Source: Streptomyces sp. Edi2 (GTDB taxonomy: Bacteria; Actinomycetota; Actinomycetes; Streptomycetales; Streptomycetaceae). Taken from it: DNA of 64,000 nt. The notes under the pieces are model-generated. The model was not told where the DNA came from, ran no database searches, and saw only the letters and a program-made list of their open reading frames with translations. The position numbers and the translations under genes are program-made. This document shows, piece by piece, positions 8,311 to 18,265 of this stretch (position 1 is the first letter of the stretch; each line of letters starts with the position of its first letter). The stretch covers positions 8,705,501 to 8,769,500 of the forward strand of contig NZ_JBEJGX010000003.1 of NCBI RefSeq assembly GCF_040253635.1. The letters run 5' to 3'.

Positions 8311-8348
8311 TACTGACGAGTAACACACTGCGGGTTACCGCTAGTAAC
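8311..8348. promoter_or_regulatory. two operator-like palindromes between tetR and the acyl-CoA dehydrogenase gene
   Basis: TACTGACGAGTA (8311-8322) is a palindrome of TACT/AGTA arms, and GTTACCGCTAGTAAC (8334-8348) is a palindrome of GTTAC/GTAAC arms; both right arms read AGTAAC and the centres are about 24 bp apart. They lie 32-69 bp before the acyl-CoA dehydrogenase start and 95-132 bp before the tetR start, the place for a shared TetR operator. Confidence 0.6.
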
Positions 8349-8379
8349 AACAGTAATGCCAGGCAGCAGTGGAGGGGAC

Positions 8380-9606
8380 ATGGCCGAGTTCACCATGGAG
8401 CTCAACGACGAGCAGAAGGAAGTCCGTGACTGGGTTCACGGCTTCGCCGCGGACGTCATGCGCCCCGCCGCCGCCGAATGGGACGAGCGCGAGGAGACCC
8501 CCTGGCCGGTCATCCAGGAAGCCGCCAAGATCGGTCTGTACTCGCTGGACTTCTACGCCCAGCAATTCTTCGACCCCACCGGCCTCGGTATCCCCATGTC
8601 CATGGAGGAGCTGTTCTGGGGGGATGCCGGCATCGGCCTGTCGATCGTGGGCACCGGACTCGCTGCCGTCGGCGTGCTCGCGAACGGCACCGAGGAGCAG
8701 ATCGGCACCTGGATCCCGCAGATGTACGGCGATGTCGACGATGTGAAGGTCGCGGCCTTCTGCTCGTCGGAACCGGACGCCGGCTCGGACGTCGCCGCGA
8801 TGCGCACCCGTGCGGTCTACGACGGGGCCAAGGACGAGTGGGTGCTCAACGGCACCAAGACCTGGGCCACGAACGGCGGGATAGCGGGCGTGCACGTCGT
8901 CGTCGCGGCCGTCGACCCGGAACTCGGCTCCAAGGGCCATGCGTCCTTCATCGTCCCCCCGAACACCCCCGGTCTCTCCCAGGGGCAGAAGTTCAAGAAG
9001 CACGGCATCCGCGCCTCGCACACCGCCGAGGTCGTCCTGGAGGACGTCCGGGTTCCCGGTCACTGCCTGCTCGGCGGCAAGGAGAAGCTGGACGAACGGC
9101 TCGCCCGCGCCCGTGAGAAGGCCAAGAGCGGTGGCGAGCGCCTGAAGAACGCCGCCATGGCCACCTTCGAGGCCTCCCGCCCGGCCGTCGGCGCGATGGC
9201 GGTCGGCACCGCCCGCGCCGCCTACGAAGAGGCGCTGGAGTACGCCAAGACCCGCTCCCAGTTCGGCCGCCCGATCATCGACAATCAGGGCGTGGCCTTC
9301 CAGCTCGCCGATATGCGCACCCAGATCGACGCCGCCCGCTTGCTGGTCTGGCGCGCTTCTTGGATGGCGGTGGCCGGCAAGCCGTTCACCTCCGCCGAGG
9401 GCTCCATGTCCAAGCTCTTCGCCAGCGAGGTCGCCAAAAAGGTCACCGCCCAGGCCGTACAGATCCTCGGCGGCAACGGTTTCACCCGCGAATACCCGGT
9501 CGAGCGGATGCATCGGGACGCGGCTATCTACACCATTTTCGAGGGCACCAGCGAAATCCAGCGACTGGTGATTGCCCGGACGGTTTCGGGAATGCCGATC
9601 CGCTGA
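8380..9606 (+). CDS. acyl-CoA dehydrogenase
   Basis: 408 residues. A FAD-dependent enzyme that introduces the alpha-beta double bond in acyl-CoA during beta-oxidation or a related catabolic route. Signature regions are [17 protein letters not shown] (FAD/substrate loop), TRSQFGRPI with QLADMRT, and the C-terminal [17 protein letters not shown], whose Glu is the expected catalytic base. Start at MAEFTMELN with GGAGGGGAC immediately upstream. Monocistronic, ended by a textbook terminator at 9648-9677. Chain-length specificity cannot be told; the divergent TetR gene is the probable regulator. Confidence 0.93.
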   Translation: MAEFTMELNDEQKEVRDWVHGFAADVMRPAAAEWDEREETPWPVIQEAAKIGLYSLDFYAQQFFDPTGLGIPMSMEELFWGDAGIGLSIVGTGLAAVGVLANGTEEQIGTWIPQMYGDVDDVKVAAFCSSEPDAGSDVAAMRTRAVYDGAKDEWVLNGTKTWATNGGIAGVHVVVAAVDPELGSKGHASFIVPPNTPGLSQGQKFKKHGIRASHTAEVVLEDVRVPGHCLLGGKEKLDERLARAREKAKSGGERLKNAAMATFEASRPAVGAMAVGTARAAYEEALEYAKTRSQFGRPIIDNQGVAFQLADMRTQIDAARLLVWRASWMAVAGKPFTSAEGSMSKLFASEVAKKVTAQAVQILGGNGFTREYPVERMHRDAAIYTIFEGTSEIQRLVIARTVSGMPIR

Positions 9607-9647
9607 GGTGTACGTGCCGCAAGGCGCGTGGAGTTGTGTTTTGCGTG

Positions 9648-9677
9648 AGCCCCGCCCGGTCGTCGGGCGGGGCTTTT
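9648..9677 (+). terminator. terminator of the acyl-CoA dehydrogenase gene
   Basis: AGCCCCGCCCG (9648-9658) pairs perfectly with 9664-9674, loop GTCGT, followed by a short T run. A classic intrinsic terminator. Confidence 0.93.
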
Positions 9678-10334
9678 GTGTGCTGTTTCTGGCGGGCTCC
9701 GGAATGCTATTCGGGGCGATTCCGGGGGATCGAATCGGGATTCGGGGAGGGGCTGGGGCGGGTCGGGGATGGGTCGGGGTTCCCGGTGCGCCCGGGCGGT
9801 GTGCGGTGTGTGCGGCGGGGTCGGGGCCTGCGGAGGGCGTGGCCGAGAAGTACCGAAAAGCACTCATCCAAGGTTCAACCAGTGGTTGCTGTCTGGCTTG
9901 TCGTCGCCGGTGCGTCTGCTGACGTGGATGCCGGTGAGGGTGCCGGTGAGGTCGTTGGTGTGACTGCCGACGGGGGTGACTGTCGCGTCTTGAGTTGGTG
10001 AAACCTATAGCGTCGCCGCAGCTCTCGGGGTGCGACGGTGCATTGCTACCCGGTGTAACCGTCGCCGCCCTTGCGGAATGACGGCACGCGAGAACTCGAA
10101 GAATGGGCTGGTTGCCGTAAGGGGTAATCACTGCCTCCGGTAAGGGAGCCCCGCCGTAAGGGAGTTGCGGTGGGGCTCCGTCTCGTCGCGCCGTGCGGCG
10201 GCTGGTCGTATGGCTGCCTGCTGCCTGCTGCCTGCTGTCCGCGTCTCTGTGGTCCGTCACCGCGCGCCCGCCCCCGTGCCTGCCCCCGCCCGCTCCGCAT
10301 CGCCGTCCTTCCGTGCCGGGTGCCCGGTCTCCCC
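9678..10334. other. long stretch without a convincing gene upstream of gcl
   Basis: About 650 bp in which no frame shows the coding bias, start and ribosome binding site expected here. It contains a short direct repeat (GGTGCCGGTGAGG region near 9930-9950), an inverted repeat GCGACGGT/ACCGTCGC (10032-10039 and 10058-10065), a hairpin at 10145-10179 and three tandem GCTGCCT heptamers at 10213-10233. It may hold a long leader, a small RNA or decayed sequence. Confidence 0.5.
10145..10179. terminator. hairpin in the gcl upstream region
   Basis: GGAGCCCC (10145-10152) pairs with GGGGCTCC (10172-10179), with further CCGC/GCGG pairing inside. It resembles a terminator, though no gene ends just before it. 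Confidence 0.5.
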
Positions 10335-10401
10335 TTGACGGGTGGGGCGCCGCGCTCTACGTTCCTTCCGTAAAGCAAAACATTCTTTCCGTGATGTGGA
10401 A
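10335..10401 (+). promoter_or_regulatory. gcl promoter with downstream IclR-like operator
   Basis: TTGACG (10335-10340) and TACGTT (10358-10363) are spaced by 17 bp, a good housekeeping promoter. Just downstream, where transcription would start, TTCC-N7-GGAA (10387-10401) forms an inverted repeat, with another TTCCGT at 10366-10371. Repressors of the IclR/AllR type that govern glyoxylate and allantoin genes in streptomycetes bind such sites, so ligand-relieved repression of gcl is likely. The identification with AllR is inference. Confidence 0.55.
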
Positions 10402-10462
10402 GTTTGCCCCTCCGGCCCTCCGCTGGAGCTTGCCCGTGACAGGTCGACGCAGGAGTAACTCG

Positions 10463-12229
<1,767 letters not shown>

Positions 12230-12244
<15 letters not shown>

Positions 12245-12313
12245 CGCAGGCCGTTCAAGGTCTGACGTGGGTTGTTCAAGGCCTGACGCAAGCCGCTCAA
12301 GGCCGGGCACCGG
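12230..12313. repeat. imperfect 21-bp tandem repeat, four units, spanning the gcl stop codon
   Basis: Units at 12230-12250, 12251-12271, 12272-12292 and 12293-12313 share the core NTCAAGGYCTGACG. The first unit encodes the last residues of Gcl and its stop codon; the others lie between gcl and the convergent P450 gene. The last unit is degenerate. Confidence 0.75.
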
Positions 12314-12322
12314 CCCGGCCGG

Positions 12323-13603
12323 TCACGGGCCGAGGACCACCGGGAGGCGGGCCGGCCCGTGCATCAGGCGGCTGTGACGCCACTCCAGCGCGTCCCAGCT
12401 GTCCGTCGCAGGCCGGATGCCCGGGAAACGCGTCAGCAGTACCTCGAAGGCGATGCGGGCCTCGAGGCGGGCCAGCGGCGCTCCGAGACAGTGGTGCGGG
12501 CCGTGCCCGAACGAGAGATGACCGCCCGGCCGGTCGGGGCCCGGGCTTTCCTCCGGCCGGGGGCAGCGGGGGCGGTCCGGAGGGCCGGAAGCGTCCCATG
12601 GCTCCGTATGGCAGTGGCGGTCCAGCCGTACCTCGTCCGGCGTGACGAACCGCGCCGGATCGCGGTTGGCGCCTCCGGGAGACACCAGAACCACATCTCC
12701 CTCGCCGATCCCGACACCACCGAGTTCGAACGGCTCGGTGGCAAAGCGGAAGGTCGCGAGCGTGATCGGGGAGTCGTAGCGCAGGAATTCCTCGACCGCG
12801 GCGGGGAGCAGACCGGGGTCGGCCCGGAGGCGGGAGCGGAGCGCGTCGTCCTGGAGCAGGGCCACCATGCCGTTGCCGATGAGATGGGTGGTGGTCTCGT
12901 GACCTGCGACCACCAACAGCACGGCCAGGGAGACGAGTTCGGCTTCGGACAGCCGGTCGGCCTCGTCCCGGGCGGCGATCAGGCCGCTGAGGACGTCGTC
13001 CCCGAGGGCTTCGCGCCGGGCCGCGATCAGCCGCGTCATGTAGTCGCTGAGGGCGTGCGACGCACGGTCCACGGTGTCCGGGGCCGCCGCGGCGAACAGG
13101 TCATGGGACCAGCTCCGGACCGCCGCACGGTCCGGGGCCGGCACCCCCAGCAGCTCGCTGATCACCGTGATCGGCAGTGGCACGGCGAACTCCTCGACGA
13201 GGTCCGCCGACCCGCGCGCGGCCAGTGCGCCGGCCAGTTCCTGTGCGATCGCGCGGATGCGGGGCTCCAGACGTGCCACGGCCGCCGGAGTGAACGCCTT
13301 CATCGCCAGCTTCCGCAGCCGGCCGTGGTGCGGAGGGTCGGTGGCGAGCATGGTGCGGCTGACGGCGGGCGCCAGCCGGCGGTTGCCGGGCCGGTCGGCG
13401 AAGTAGCGGGCGGTGTCCTTCGACAGCCGGGCATCCGCCAGCGCCGCCCTCGCCTCCGCCCAGCCGGTGACGACCCAGGTCGTACGGCCGTTGTCCGTAC
13501 GTACCCGATGTACCGGGCCGCGCGCCCGCAGGGCGGCGAGGAGCGGATACGGGTCCCGGGAGAACTCGGCGGAGTCCAAGGGGCTGTTCACGGTCGGCCT
13601 CAT
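12323..13603 (-). CDS. cytochrome P450, actinomycete class I (CYP107-like)
   Basis: 426 residues. A soluble haem monooxygenase needing a ferredoxin partner not encoded nearby. Motifs: I-helix AGHETTTH, ExxR in EEFLRYDSP, and the haem-binding FGHGPHHCLGAPLARLE with Cys ligand. The C-helix region PPHHGRLRKLAMKAFTP is also typical. An insertion of about 25 Pro/Glu/Asp-rich residues (DASGPPDRPRCPRPEESPGP) lies between the meander and the haem loop and is not normal in this family. The ATG at 13603 has no clear ribosome binding site; a GTG 12 nt later is possible. Substrate unknown; it stands alone and convergent to gcl. Confidence 0.9.
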   Translation of the reverse strand: MRPTVNSPLDSAEFSRDPYPLLAALRARGPVHRVRTDNGRTTWVVTGWAEARAALADARLSKDTARYFADRPGNRRLAPAVSRTMLATDPPHHGRLRKLAMKAFTPAAVARLEPRIRAIAQELAGALAARGSADLVEEFAVPLPITVISELLGVPAPDRAAVRSWSHDLFAAAAPDTVDRASHALSDYMTRLIAARREALGDDVLSGLIAARDEADRLSEAELVSLAVLLVVAGHETTTHLIGNGMVALLQDDALRSRLRADPGLLPAAVEEFLRYDSPITLATFRFATEPFELGGVGIGEGDVVLVSPGGANRDPARFVTPDEVRLDRHCHTEPWDASGPPDRPRCPRPEESPGPDRPGGHLSFGHGPHHCLGAPLARLEARIAFEVLLTRFPGIRPATDSWDALEWRHSRLMHGPARLPVVLGP

Positions 13604-13702
13604 GATCCCGTTGATCCCGTCGCGGAGGTCGGTCCCGGTGCGCTGTGGAGCGGTCTCCTTGCGGCCCCGGCCACCGGCCAGCCTAAGGGCTGTCCCTTGG
13701 TG

Positions 13703-13724
13703 AATCCTTGCAGGGGCAAGGATT
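13703..13724. repeat. perfect 9-bp inverted repeat between the P450 gene and a small ORF
   Basis: AATCCTTGC (13703-13711) and GCAAGGATT (13716-13724) are separated by AGGG. It lies about 100 bp upstream of the P450 start and 58 bp before the gene at 13782, so it may be an operator or small hairpin. The preceding AAGGGCTGTCCCTT is also palindromic. Confidence 0.5.
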
Positions 13725-13781
13725 GCCGCTCATGGCGGCCGCCGACGTGCGTGAGCAGAAAGCCCGGCGCACGCTGGATGC

Positions 13782-14009
13782 ATGTCCGAGCATCCGCCTG
13801 TCATCGTGCACCCGCCGACCCCCTCCGGTGGCCGACGGGTGACCGTACGTGGGCAGATCGTGGGCCTGGCCCACGGCCGCGGTGATGTCGCCGAATTCCT
13901 CCGCCGCGCGGGCGTCGCCGGCCCGGCCGAGGACATCGCGCTGGACGACCCCGGGCTCGTCGAATGGCGGGGCGGCTCGCTGGACGACTGGCCGATGCCG
14001 CCGGCCTGA
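13782..14009 (+). CDS. small conserved hypothetical protein (75 residues)
   Basis: MSEHPPVIVHPPTPSGGRRV... A compact soluble protein whose central part (RRVTVRGQIVGLAHGRGDVAEFLRRAG) looks like a small alpha/beta fold, followed by an acidic tail ending WRGGSLDDWPMPPA. I recall similar short proteins in other streptomycetes but no function. No membrane segment or signal peptide. It stands alone between the P450 and a small membrane protein. Confidence 0.65.
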   Translation: MSEHPPVIVHPPTPSGGRRVTVRGQIVGLAHGRGDVAEFLRRAGVAGPAEDIALDDPGLVEWRGGSLDDWPMPPA

Positions 14010-14158
14010 GCCGCTGCCGACTGCGTGCCCCGCCGCTCTCCGCCCCCTGAGCGCGGTACGACGGGCGATCGAGCCGCCGTGGCCGAAGGACGTAGGCTGG
14101 CGAACGGCGGCCTCCGGGCTGCCGGTTCGTAAAGGTGCGGCAGCAACGGGAGCAGGGC

Positions 14159-14332
14159 GTGAGCGACGACGGGGACAGCGGCCACGACGACGGCGGTGCG
14201 CACAGCGGAAGCTCCGTGCTGCACGGCCGGTCGGCGCATTCCACGGATCTGAGTGTCCTGCGAAGGGCCATGCGCTGGGAGACATTCGTGATCCTCCTGA
14301 TCCTGGTGGTCGTGGCCGCGGCGGCGTCCTAG
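14159..14332 (+). CDS. small single-helix membrane protein (57 residues)
   Basis: The GTG at 14159 is chosen because GGGAG lies 6 nt upstream; an ATG 24 nt earlier has no such site. The protein begins VSDDGDSGHDDGGAHSGS, an acidic/Gly/Ser stretch, then SVLRRAMRWETFVILLILVVVAAAAS, a C-terminal transmembrane helix preceded by basic residues, so the tail should face out and the N-terminus in. Function unknown; it precedes the DNA-repair operon by 155 bp. Confidence 0.6.
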   Translation: MSDDGDSGHDDGGAHSGSSVLHGRSAHSTDLSVLRRAMRWETFVILLILVVVAAAAS

Positions 14333-14486
14333 GGGGTTCTCCGCATCTTTGCCCGGCCGGCCCTCGTGGTCCGGTCTCCCGGTCCGGTCTCCCGGTCCGG
14401 CCTCGGACCGGTCTGCCCGGCCCCCGAACGCGCCGTCCGATTTCCGCCAGCGCCCTCGCCCGGCCTGCTGCACAGTGGACCCTGTG

Positions 14487-16007
14487 ATGCACGAGGACAG
14501 CAGGTACGAGGCGGTGCGCAGCAGGGACGCCAGATTCGACGGCGCCTTCTTCTTCGCGGTCTCCACGACCGGGATCTACTGCCGGCCGAGCTGCCCCGCC
14601 ACCACCCCCCGGCGCCGGAATGTCGCCTTCTTCCCGACCGCCGCGGCCGCCCAGGGCTCCGGCTTCCGCGCCTGCCGTCGCTGCCGTCCCGATGCGGTGC
14701 CCGGCTCGGCCGAGTGGAATGCCCGCGCCGATGTCGTCGGGCGGGCGATGCGGCTGATCGGCGACGGTGTGGTGGACCGGGAGGGGGTCGCCGGGCTGGC
14801 GGCGCGGCTCGGCTACAGCGCCCGGCAGGTGCAGCGACAGCTGAACGCCGAGCTCGGCGCCGGCCCCGTGGCACTGGCGCGGGCACAACGCGCCCACACC
14901 GCACGGGTCCTGCTGCAGACCACCGGCCTACGGGCCGCCGAGATCGCGTTTGCCGCCGGTTTCGCCAGCGTGCGCCAGTTCAACGACACCATCAAGGAGA
15001 TCTACGCGCTCACGCCGGGCGAGCTGCGGGCCGGCCGTCCCGGGAAAGCGGCCCGAGGCGCCCCATTGGCCTCGCGCGCCACCCCCGGGGTGCTGCCGCT
15101 GCGGCTGGCCTTCCGCGGCCCGTATGCGGCCGGGCAGCTCTTCGATCACCTCCAGCGGCGCGCGATCACCGGTATCGAGGAGGTCGGCGGCGAGCCCGGC
15201 GCCCGCACCTACCGGCGCACTCTGCGGCTGCCGCACGGTACCGGTATCGCCGAGGTCGACGAGGCGACCGGGGGCGGCTGGCTGAACTGCCGGCTGCACC
15301 TCACCGAACTGCGCGATCTCACCACCGCCGGGCAGCGGGTGCGCCGCCTCTTCGATCTGGACGCGGACCCGTACGCGGTCGCCGAGCGGCTTGGCGAGGA
15401 TCCCGTCCTGGCACGGCTGGTCGGCCGGCATCCCGGCCTGCGCTCCCCGGGCGCCGCCGCCCCGGACGAGCTCGCGGTCCGTGCCGTGCTCGGCCAGCAG
15501 GTGTCGGTCGCGGCCGGCCGTACTCTCGGCGGCGCGCTGGTCGCTGCGTACGGCGAACCGCTGCCGGAGCCGTCCGGTGCGCTCACCCACCTCTTCCCCC
15601 GCGCCGACGCCCTCGCGGATGCCTCGCTCGCCGAACTCGGGATGCCCGAATCGCGGCGGACGACCCTACGCACCCTCGGTGCCGCGCTCGCCGACGGCAC
15701 GGTCACCCTGGACGCCGGAGCCGACCGGGACGAAGCCGAACGCGCGCTGCTCGGCCTGCGTGGCATCGGCCCGTGGACGGCCGGCTACATCCGGATGCGC
15801 GCCCTCGGGGATCCTGATGTGCTGCTGACCGGCGATGTGGCCGTCCTGGCGGGCATGCGCCGGGCCGGAGCCCCGACGGCGGACCTGACCGCACGGGCGG
15901 ACGCCTGGCGCCCCTGGCGCTCGTACGCCATGCACCACTTCTGGAACGTGCCGGTCAGCGAACCGGCACGCCCTCGCCCCTCCACCACGGAAAGCACAGG
16001 ACCATGA
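14487..16007 (+). CDS. AdaA-AlkA fusion: methyl-phosphotriester-sensing regulator and 3-methyladenine DNA glycosylase
   Basis: 506 residues. The N-terminal zinc domain (AdaA) accepts methyl groups from DNA phosphotriesters through Cys32 in TTGIYCRPSCPA, with C36, C63 and C66 (CRRC) completing the zinc site. An AraC helix-turn-helix follows (about 80-180; LGYSARQVQRQL and TGLRAAEIAFAAGFASVRQFNDTIK). The C-terminal half is an AlkA glycosylase with the helix-hairpin-helix LLGLRGIGPWTAGYIRMRAL and the catalytic Asp in LLTGDVAV. The protein therefore senses alkylation, activates its operon and excises 3-alkyladenine. The ATG at 14487 (a GTG sits directly before it) fits the domain boundary. Coupled by ATGA to ogt. 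Confidence 0.94.
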   Translation: MHEDSRYEAVRSRDARFDGAFFFAVSTTGIYCRPSCPATTPRRRNVAFFPTAAAAQGSGFRACRRCRPDAVPGSAEWNARADVVGRAMRLIGDGVVDREGVAGLAARLGYSARQVQRQLNAELGAGPVALARAQRAHTARVLLQTTGLRAAEIAFAAGFASVRQFNDTIKEIYALTPGELRAGRPGKAARGAPLASRATPGVLPLRLAFRGPYAAGQLFDHLQRRAITGIEEVGGEPGARTYRRTLRLPHGTGIAEVDEATGGGWLNCRLHLTELRDLTTAGQRVRRLFDLDADPYAVAERLGEDPVLARLVGRHPGLRSPGAAAPDELAVRAVLGQQVSVAAGRTLGGALVAAYGEPLPEPSGALTHLFPRADALADASLAELGMPESRRTTLRTLGAALADGTVTLDAGADRDEAERALLGLRGIGPWTAGYIRMRALGDPDVLLTGDVAVLAGMRRAGAPTADLTARADAWRPWRSYAMHHFWNVPVSEPARPRPSTTESTGP

Positions 16008-16516
16008 CGCTCTACACCACCCTCGACAGCCCCCTGGGCGAACTCCTGCTGGTGGGCGAGGAATCGGCCACCGCACCGGGCGGCACATCGCTCGCCTCGC
16101 TGAGCGTGCCCGGCCAGAAGGGCGGCGCGACCGTCCAGGACGGCTGGACGTACGCCCCGGATGCCTTCACCGAGATCGCCCGCCAGCTCCGCGCCTATTT
16201 CGACGGGAGGCTGACCCGCTTCGGCATCGCCTACGCGGACACCCGGGGCACGGAATTCCAACGGCGCGTATGGCAGGCCCTGGAGGACGTTCCGTACGGC
16301 ACCACGACCACCTATGGGGCCATCGCGGCCGGGATCGGTGCCGCGCGGGGTGCGGTGCGCGCCGTCGGCACGGCGATCGGCGCGAACCCGCTGCTCGTCG
16401 TCCGGCCCTGCCATCGAGTGATCGCCGCGGACGGATCCCTGTCGGGATACGCGGGCGGGCCCGTACTCAAGCGGCAGTTGCTCGGCATCGAGAGGGACGC
16501 GCCGGACGCCCGCTGA
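16004..16516 (+). CDS. ogt: methylated-DNA-protein-cysteine methyltransferase
   Basis: 170 residues. A suicide enzyme that removes alkyl groups from O6-methylguanine. The acceptor Cys is in LLVVRPCHRVIAADGSLSGYAGG; FQRRVWQALEDVPYGTTTTYGAIA is the DNA-binding helix-turn-helix with the arginine-finger region. Its ATG overlaps the stop of the AdaA-AlkA gene by 4 nt, so the two are translationally coupled and probably induced together by the Ada domain. An insertion of about 15 residues near 20-40 (ESATAPGGTS, GQKGGATVQDG) is within normal variation. Confidence 0.95.
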   Translation: MTLYTTLDSPLGELLLVGEESATAPGGTSLASLSVPGQKGGATVQDGWTYAPDAFTEIARQLRAYFDGRLTRFGIAYADTRGTEFQRRVWQALEDVPYGTTTTYGAIAAGIGAARGAVRAVGTAIGANPLLVVRPCHRVIAADGSLSGYAGGPVLKRQLLGIERDAPDAR

Positions 16517-16608
16517 GCGCGCCCTGCCGCAGCCGGGCCGGGCCGGGCCGGGCCCGCACCGCCCGGCCCGCGTCAGCCGCCCCGTCCGAAGACTCCATGG
16601 AGCACGCC

Positions 16609-17367
16609 ATGACCACCACGACCACTACGAGCACCACGGCCGCCCAGCGCCGGACCCGTCCCACTGTGCTCGCCGAGCGGGTGGCGGCCGCCGACTGGAC
16701 GGCGCTGGCCGAGGAAATCGACACCCTGGGCTGCGCGTTGACCCCACGGCTGCTCGGCCCGGCCGACTGCCGCGCCCTGATCGCGCTCTACGACGACCCC
16801 TCCCGCTTCCGCTCGACCGTCGACATGGCCCGGCACCGCTTCGGCTCGGGACAGTACCGCTACTTCGCCGACCCGCTGCCCGAACCGTTGCGGGCCCTCC
16901 GTGAGGCGTTCTACCCGCACCTGCTACGGACGGCCCGTGACTGGGCGGACAAGCTCGGCAGACCGGCGCCCTGGCCGGACACCCTGGGGGAGTGGCTCAC
17001 TCTGTGCCACAACGCCGGGCAGACCAAGTCCTCACAGATCCTGCTGCGTTACGGGGCGGGCGACTGGAACGCGCTGCACCGGGACATCTTCGGGGAGATG
17101 GTCTTCCCCCTCCAGGTCGTCATCGGCCTGGACGAGCAGGGCACCGACTACACCGGCGGCGAGTTCCTGCTCGTCGAGCAGCGGCCGCGGGCACAGTCCC
17201 GCGGCACCACCACCGTCCTGCGGCAGGGCCACGCCCTGGTGTTCACCACCCGCGACCGCCCCGTACGATCCGCCCGCGGCTGGTCGGCGGGCCCCGTACG
17301 CCATGGCGTGAGCACCGTCCGCTCGGGCCACCGGCACTCCCTGGGCCTGGTCTTCCACGACGCCTGA
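16609..17367 (+). CDS. 2OG-Fe(II) oxygenase, third gene of the alkylation-repair operon
   Basis: 252 residues. The cupin core shows an HxD iron motif (His157-Arg-Asp159 in WNALHRDIFGE), the distal His232 in GPVRHGVSTV and Arg242 for 2-oxoglutarate. It lies 92 bp after ogt on the same strand. Proteins of this kind accompany ada operons in actinobacteria and may take AlkB's place as an oxidative demethylase or modify a protein; the sequence is not AlkB-like enough to decide. Start at 16609 rests on GGAG 6 nt upstream; an ATG 12 nt earlier is weaker. The N-terminus is a run of Thr. Confidence 0.82.
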   Translation: MTTTTTTSTTAAQRRTRPTVLAERVAAADWTALAEEIDTLGCALTPRLLGPADCRALIALYDDPSRFRSTVDMARHRFGSGQYRYFADPLPEPLRALREAFYPHLLRTARDWADKLGRPAPWPDTLGEWLTLCHNAGQTKSSQILLRYGAGDWNALHRDIFGEMVFPLQVVIGLDEQGTDYTGGEFLLVEQRPRAQSRGTTTVLRQGHALVFTTRDRPVRSARGWSAGPVRHGVSTVRSGHRHSLGLVFHDA

Positions 17368-17417
17368 TGGCACCGCGCGGCGCACCCCCGGCCCGGCCCA
17401 GGTCCGCACCGACGGGG

Positions 17418-18182
17418 TCAGAGCATCGAGCCGCCCGTGACGTCGAAGCGCTGGCCGGTGATCCAACGGGATGCGTCCGAGGCCAGGAACGAGGCGACGT
17501 CCGCGATGTCGGAGGGGCGGCCGATCCGGTTGAACACCGAATAGGCCGCCAGTGCGGCCCGCCCTTCCGGCGTCGCCCTCCGCGCCGCCGTCACATCGGT
17601 CTCGACCCAGCCGGGGGCGATGGTGTTGACCGTGATCCCGCGCGCGCCGACGTCCTTGGCGAGGGTGTGGGTGAGCGTTTCCAGCGCGCCCTTGGACATG
17701 CTGTAGGCGATCTGCGACGGGTGCGCCGTACTCGTCACCGCCGACGAGATGTTGATGATGCGTCCGCCGTCACGCATCCGTCGCAGACCGTGTTGGATGA
17801 GGAAGAACGGGGCCCTGAGGTTGACCGCGAGGGTGCGGTCGAACTCCTCGTAGGTGACCGCGTCCATGCGCCCGGGGAAGTTCTGCGCTGCGTTGTTGAC
17901 GAGAATGTCGAGGCCGGGCGCCGCGCCGGAGGCGGCGAGTTCGGCGTCGAAGATGGTGAAGAGGGCTTCGGCGTCACCGGGAACTCCCAGTTCCGCGCCG
18001 ACCATGAAGGCCCGGCCGCCCGCGCGCGTGATGCTTTCGACCGTTTCCTTGGCCGCGATGTCATTGCTGCCGTAGTGGACGGCGATCAGCGCACCGTCCT
18101 CCGCGAGGCGCTGGGCGATGCCCCGGCCGATGCCGCGGCTGGATCCCGTCACCAGTGCGGTCTTCCCCTCGAGGTCACCCAT
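17418..18182 (-). CDS. short-chain dehydrogenase/reductase next to the AfsA homologue
   Basis: 254 residues with the classical SDR plan: cofactor loop TGSSRGIG (12-19), NNAA at 96-99, catalytic Ser near 146 (INISSAVT), Tyr160 and Lys164 (YSMSKGA) and the PGWVETD loop. The N-terminal sequence favours NADP(H), as HYGSND follows beta-2 rather than an acidic residue. It lies 83 bp downstream of the AfsA-type gene on the same strand. Gamma-butyrolactone pathways need a ketoreduction, so it could reduce the AfsA product or its dephosphorylated form (inference). Start at MGDLEGK; longer versions lack similarity. Confidence 0.88.
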   Translation of the reverse strand: MGDLEGKTALVTGSSRGIGRGIAQRLAEDGALIAVHYGSNDIAAKETVESITRAGGRAFMVGAELGVPGDAEALFTIFDAELAASGAAPGLDILVNNAAQNFPGRMDAVTYEEFDRTLAVNLRAPFFLIQHGLRRMRDGGRIINISSAVTSTAHPSQIAYSMSKGALETLTHTLAKDVGARGITVNTIAPGWVETDVTAARRATPEGRAALAAYSVFNRIGRPSDIADVASFLASDASRWITGQRFDVTGGSML

Positions 18183-18265
18183 GATCGTTCTTGGCCTTCC
18201 GTTCAACTGTGGTGGCGTGCTGCCGCCGGTTACCGAGGTGTGATGGCCCGCCCGTGAGGGGGCGC

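Noticed and set aside
9868..9888. GGTTCAACC resembling a tRNA T-loop
   Set aside because: The flanks do not form a T-stem and no anticodon arm or acceptor stem can be drawn.
13693..13724. Insertion-sequence end (AAGGGCTGTCCC and the nearby inverted repeat)
   Set aside because: No transposase, target duplication or matching opposite end was found.
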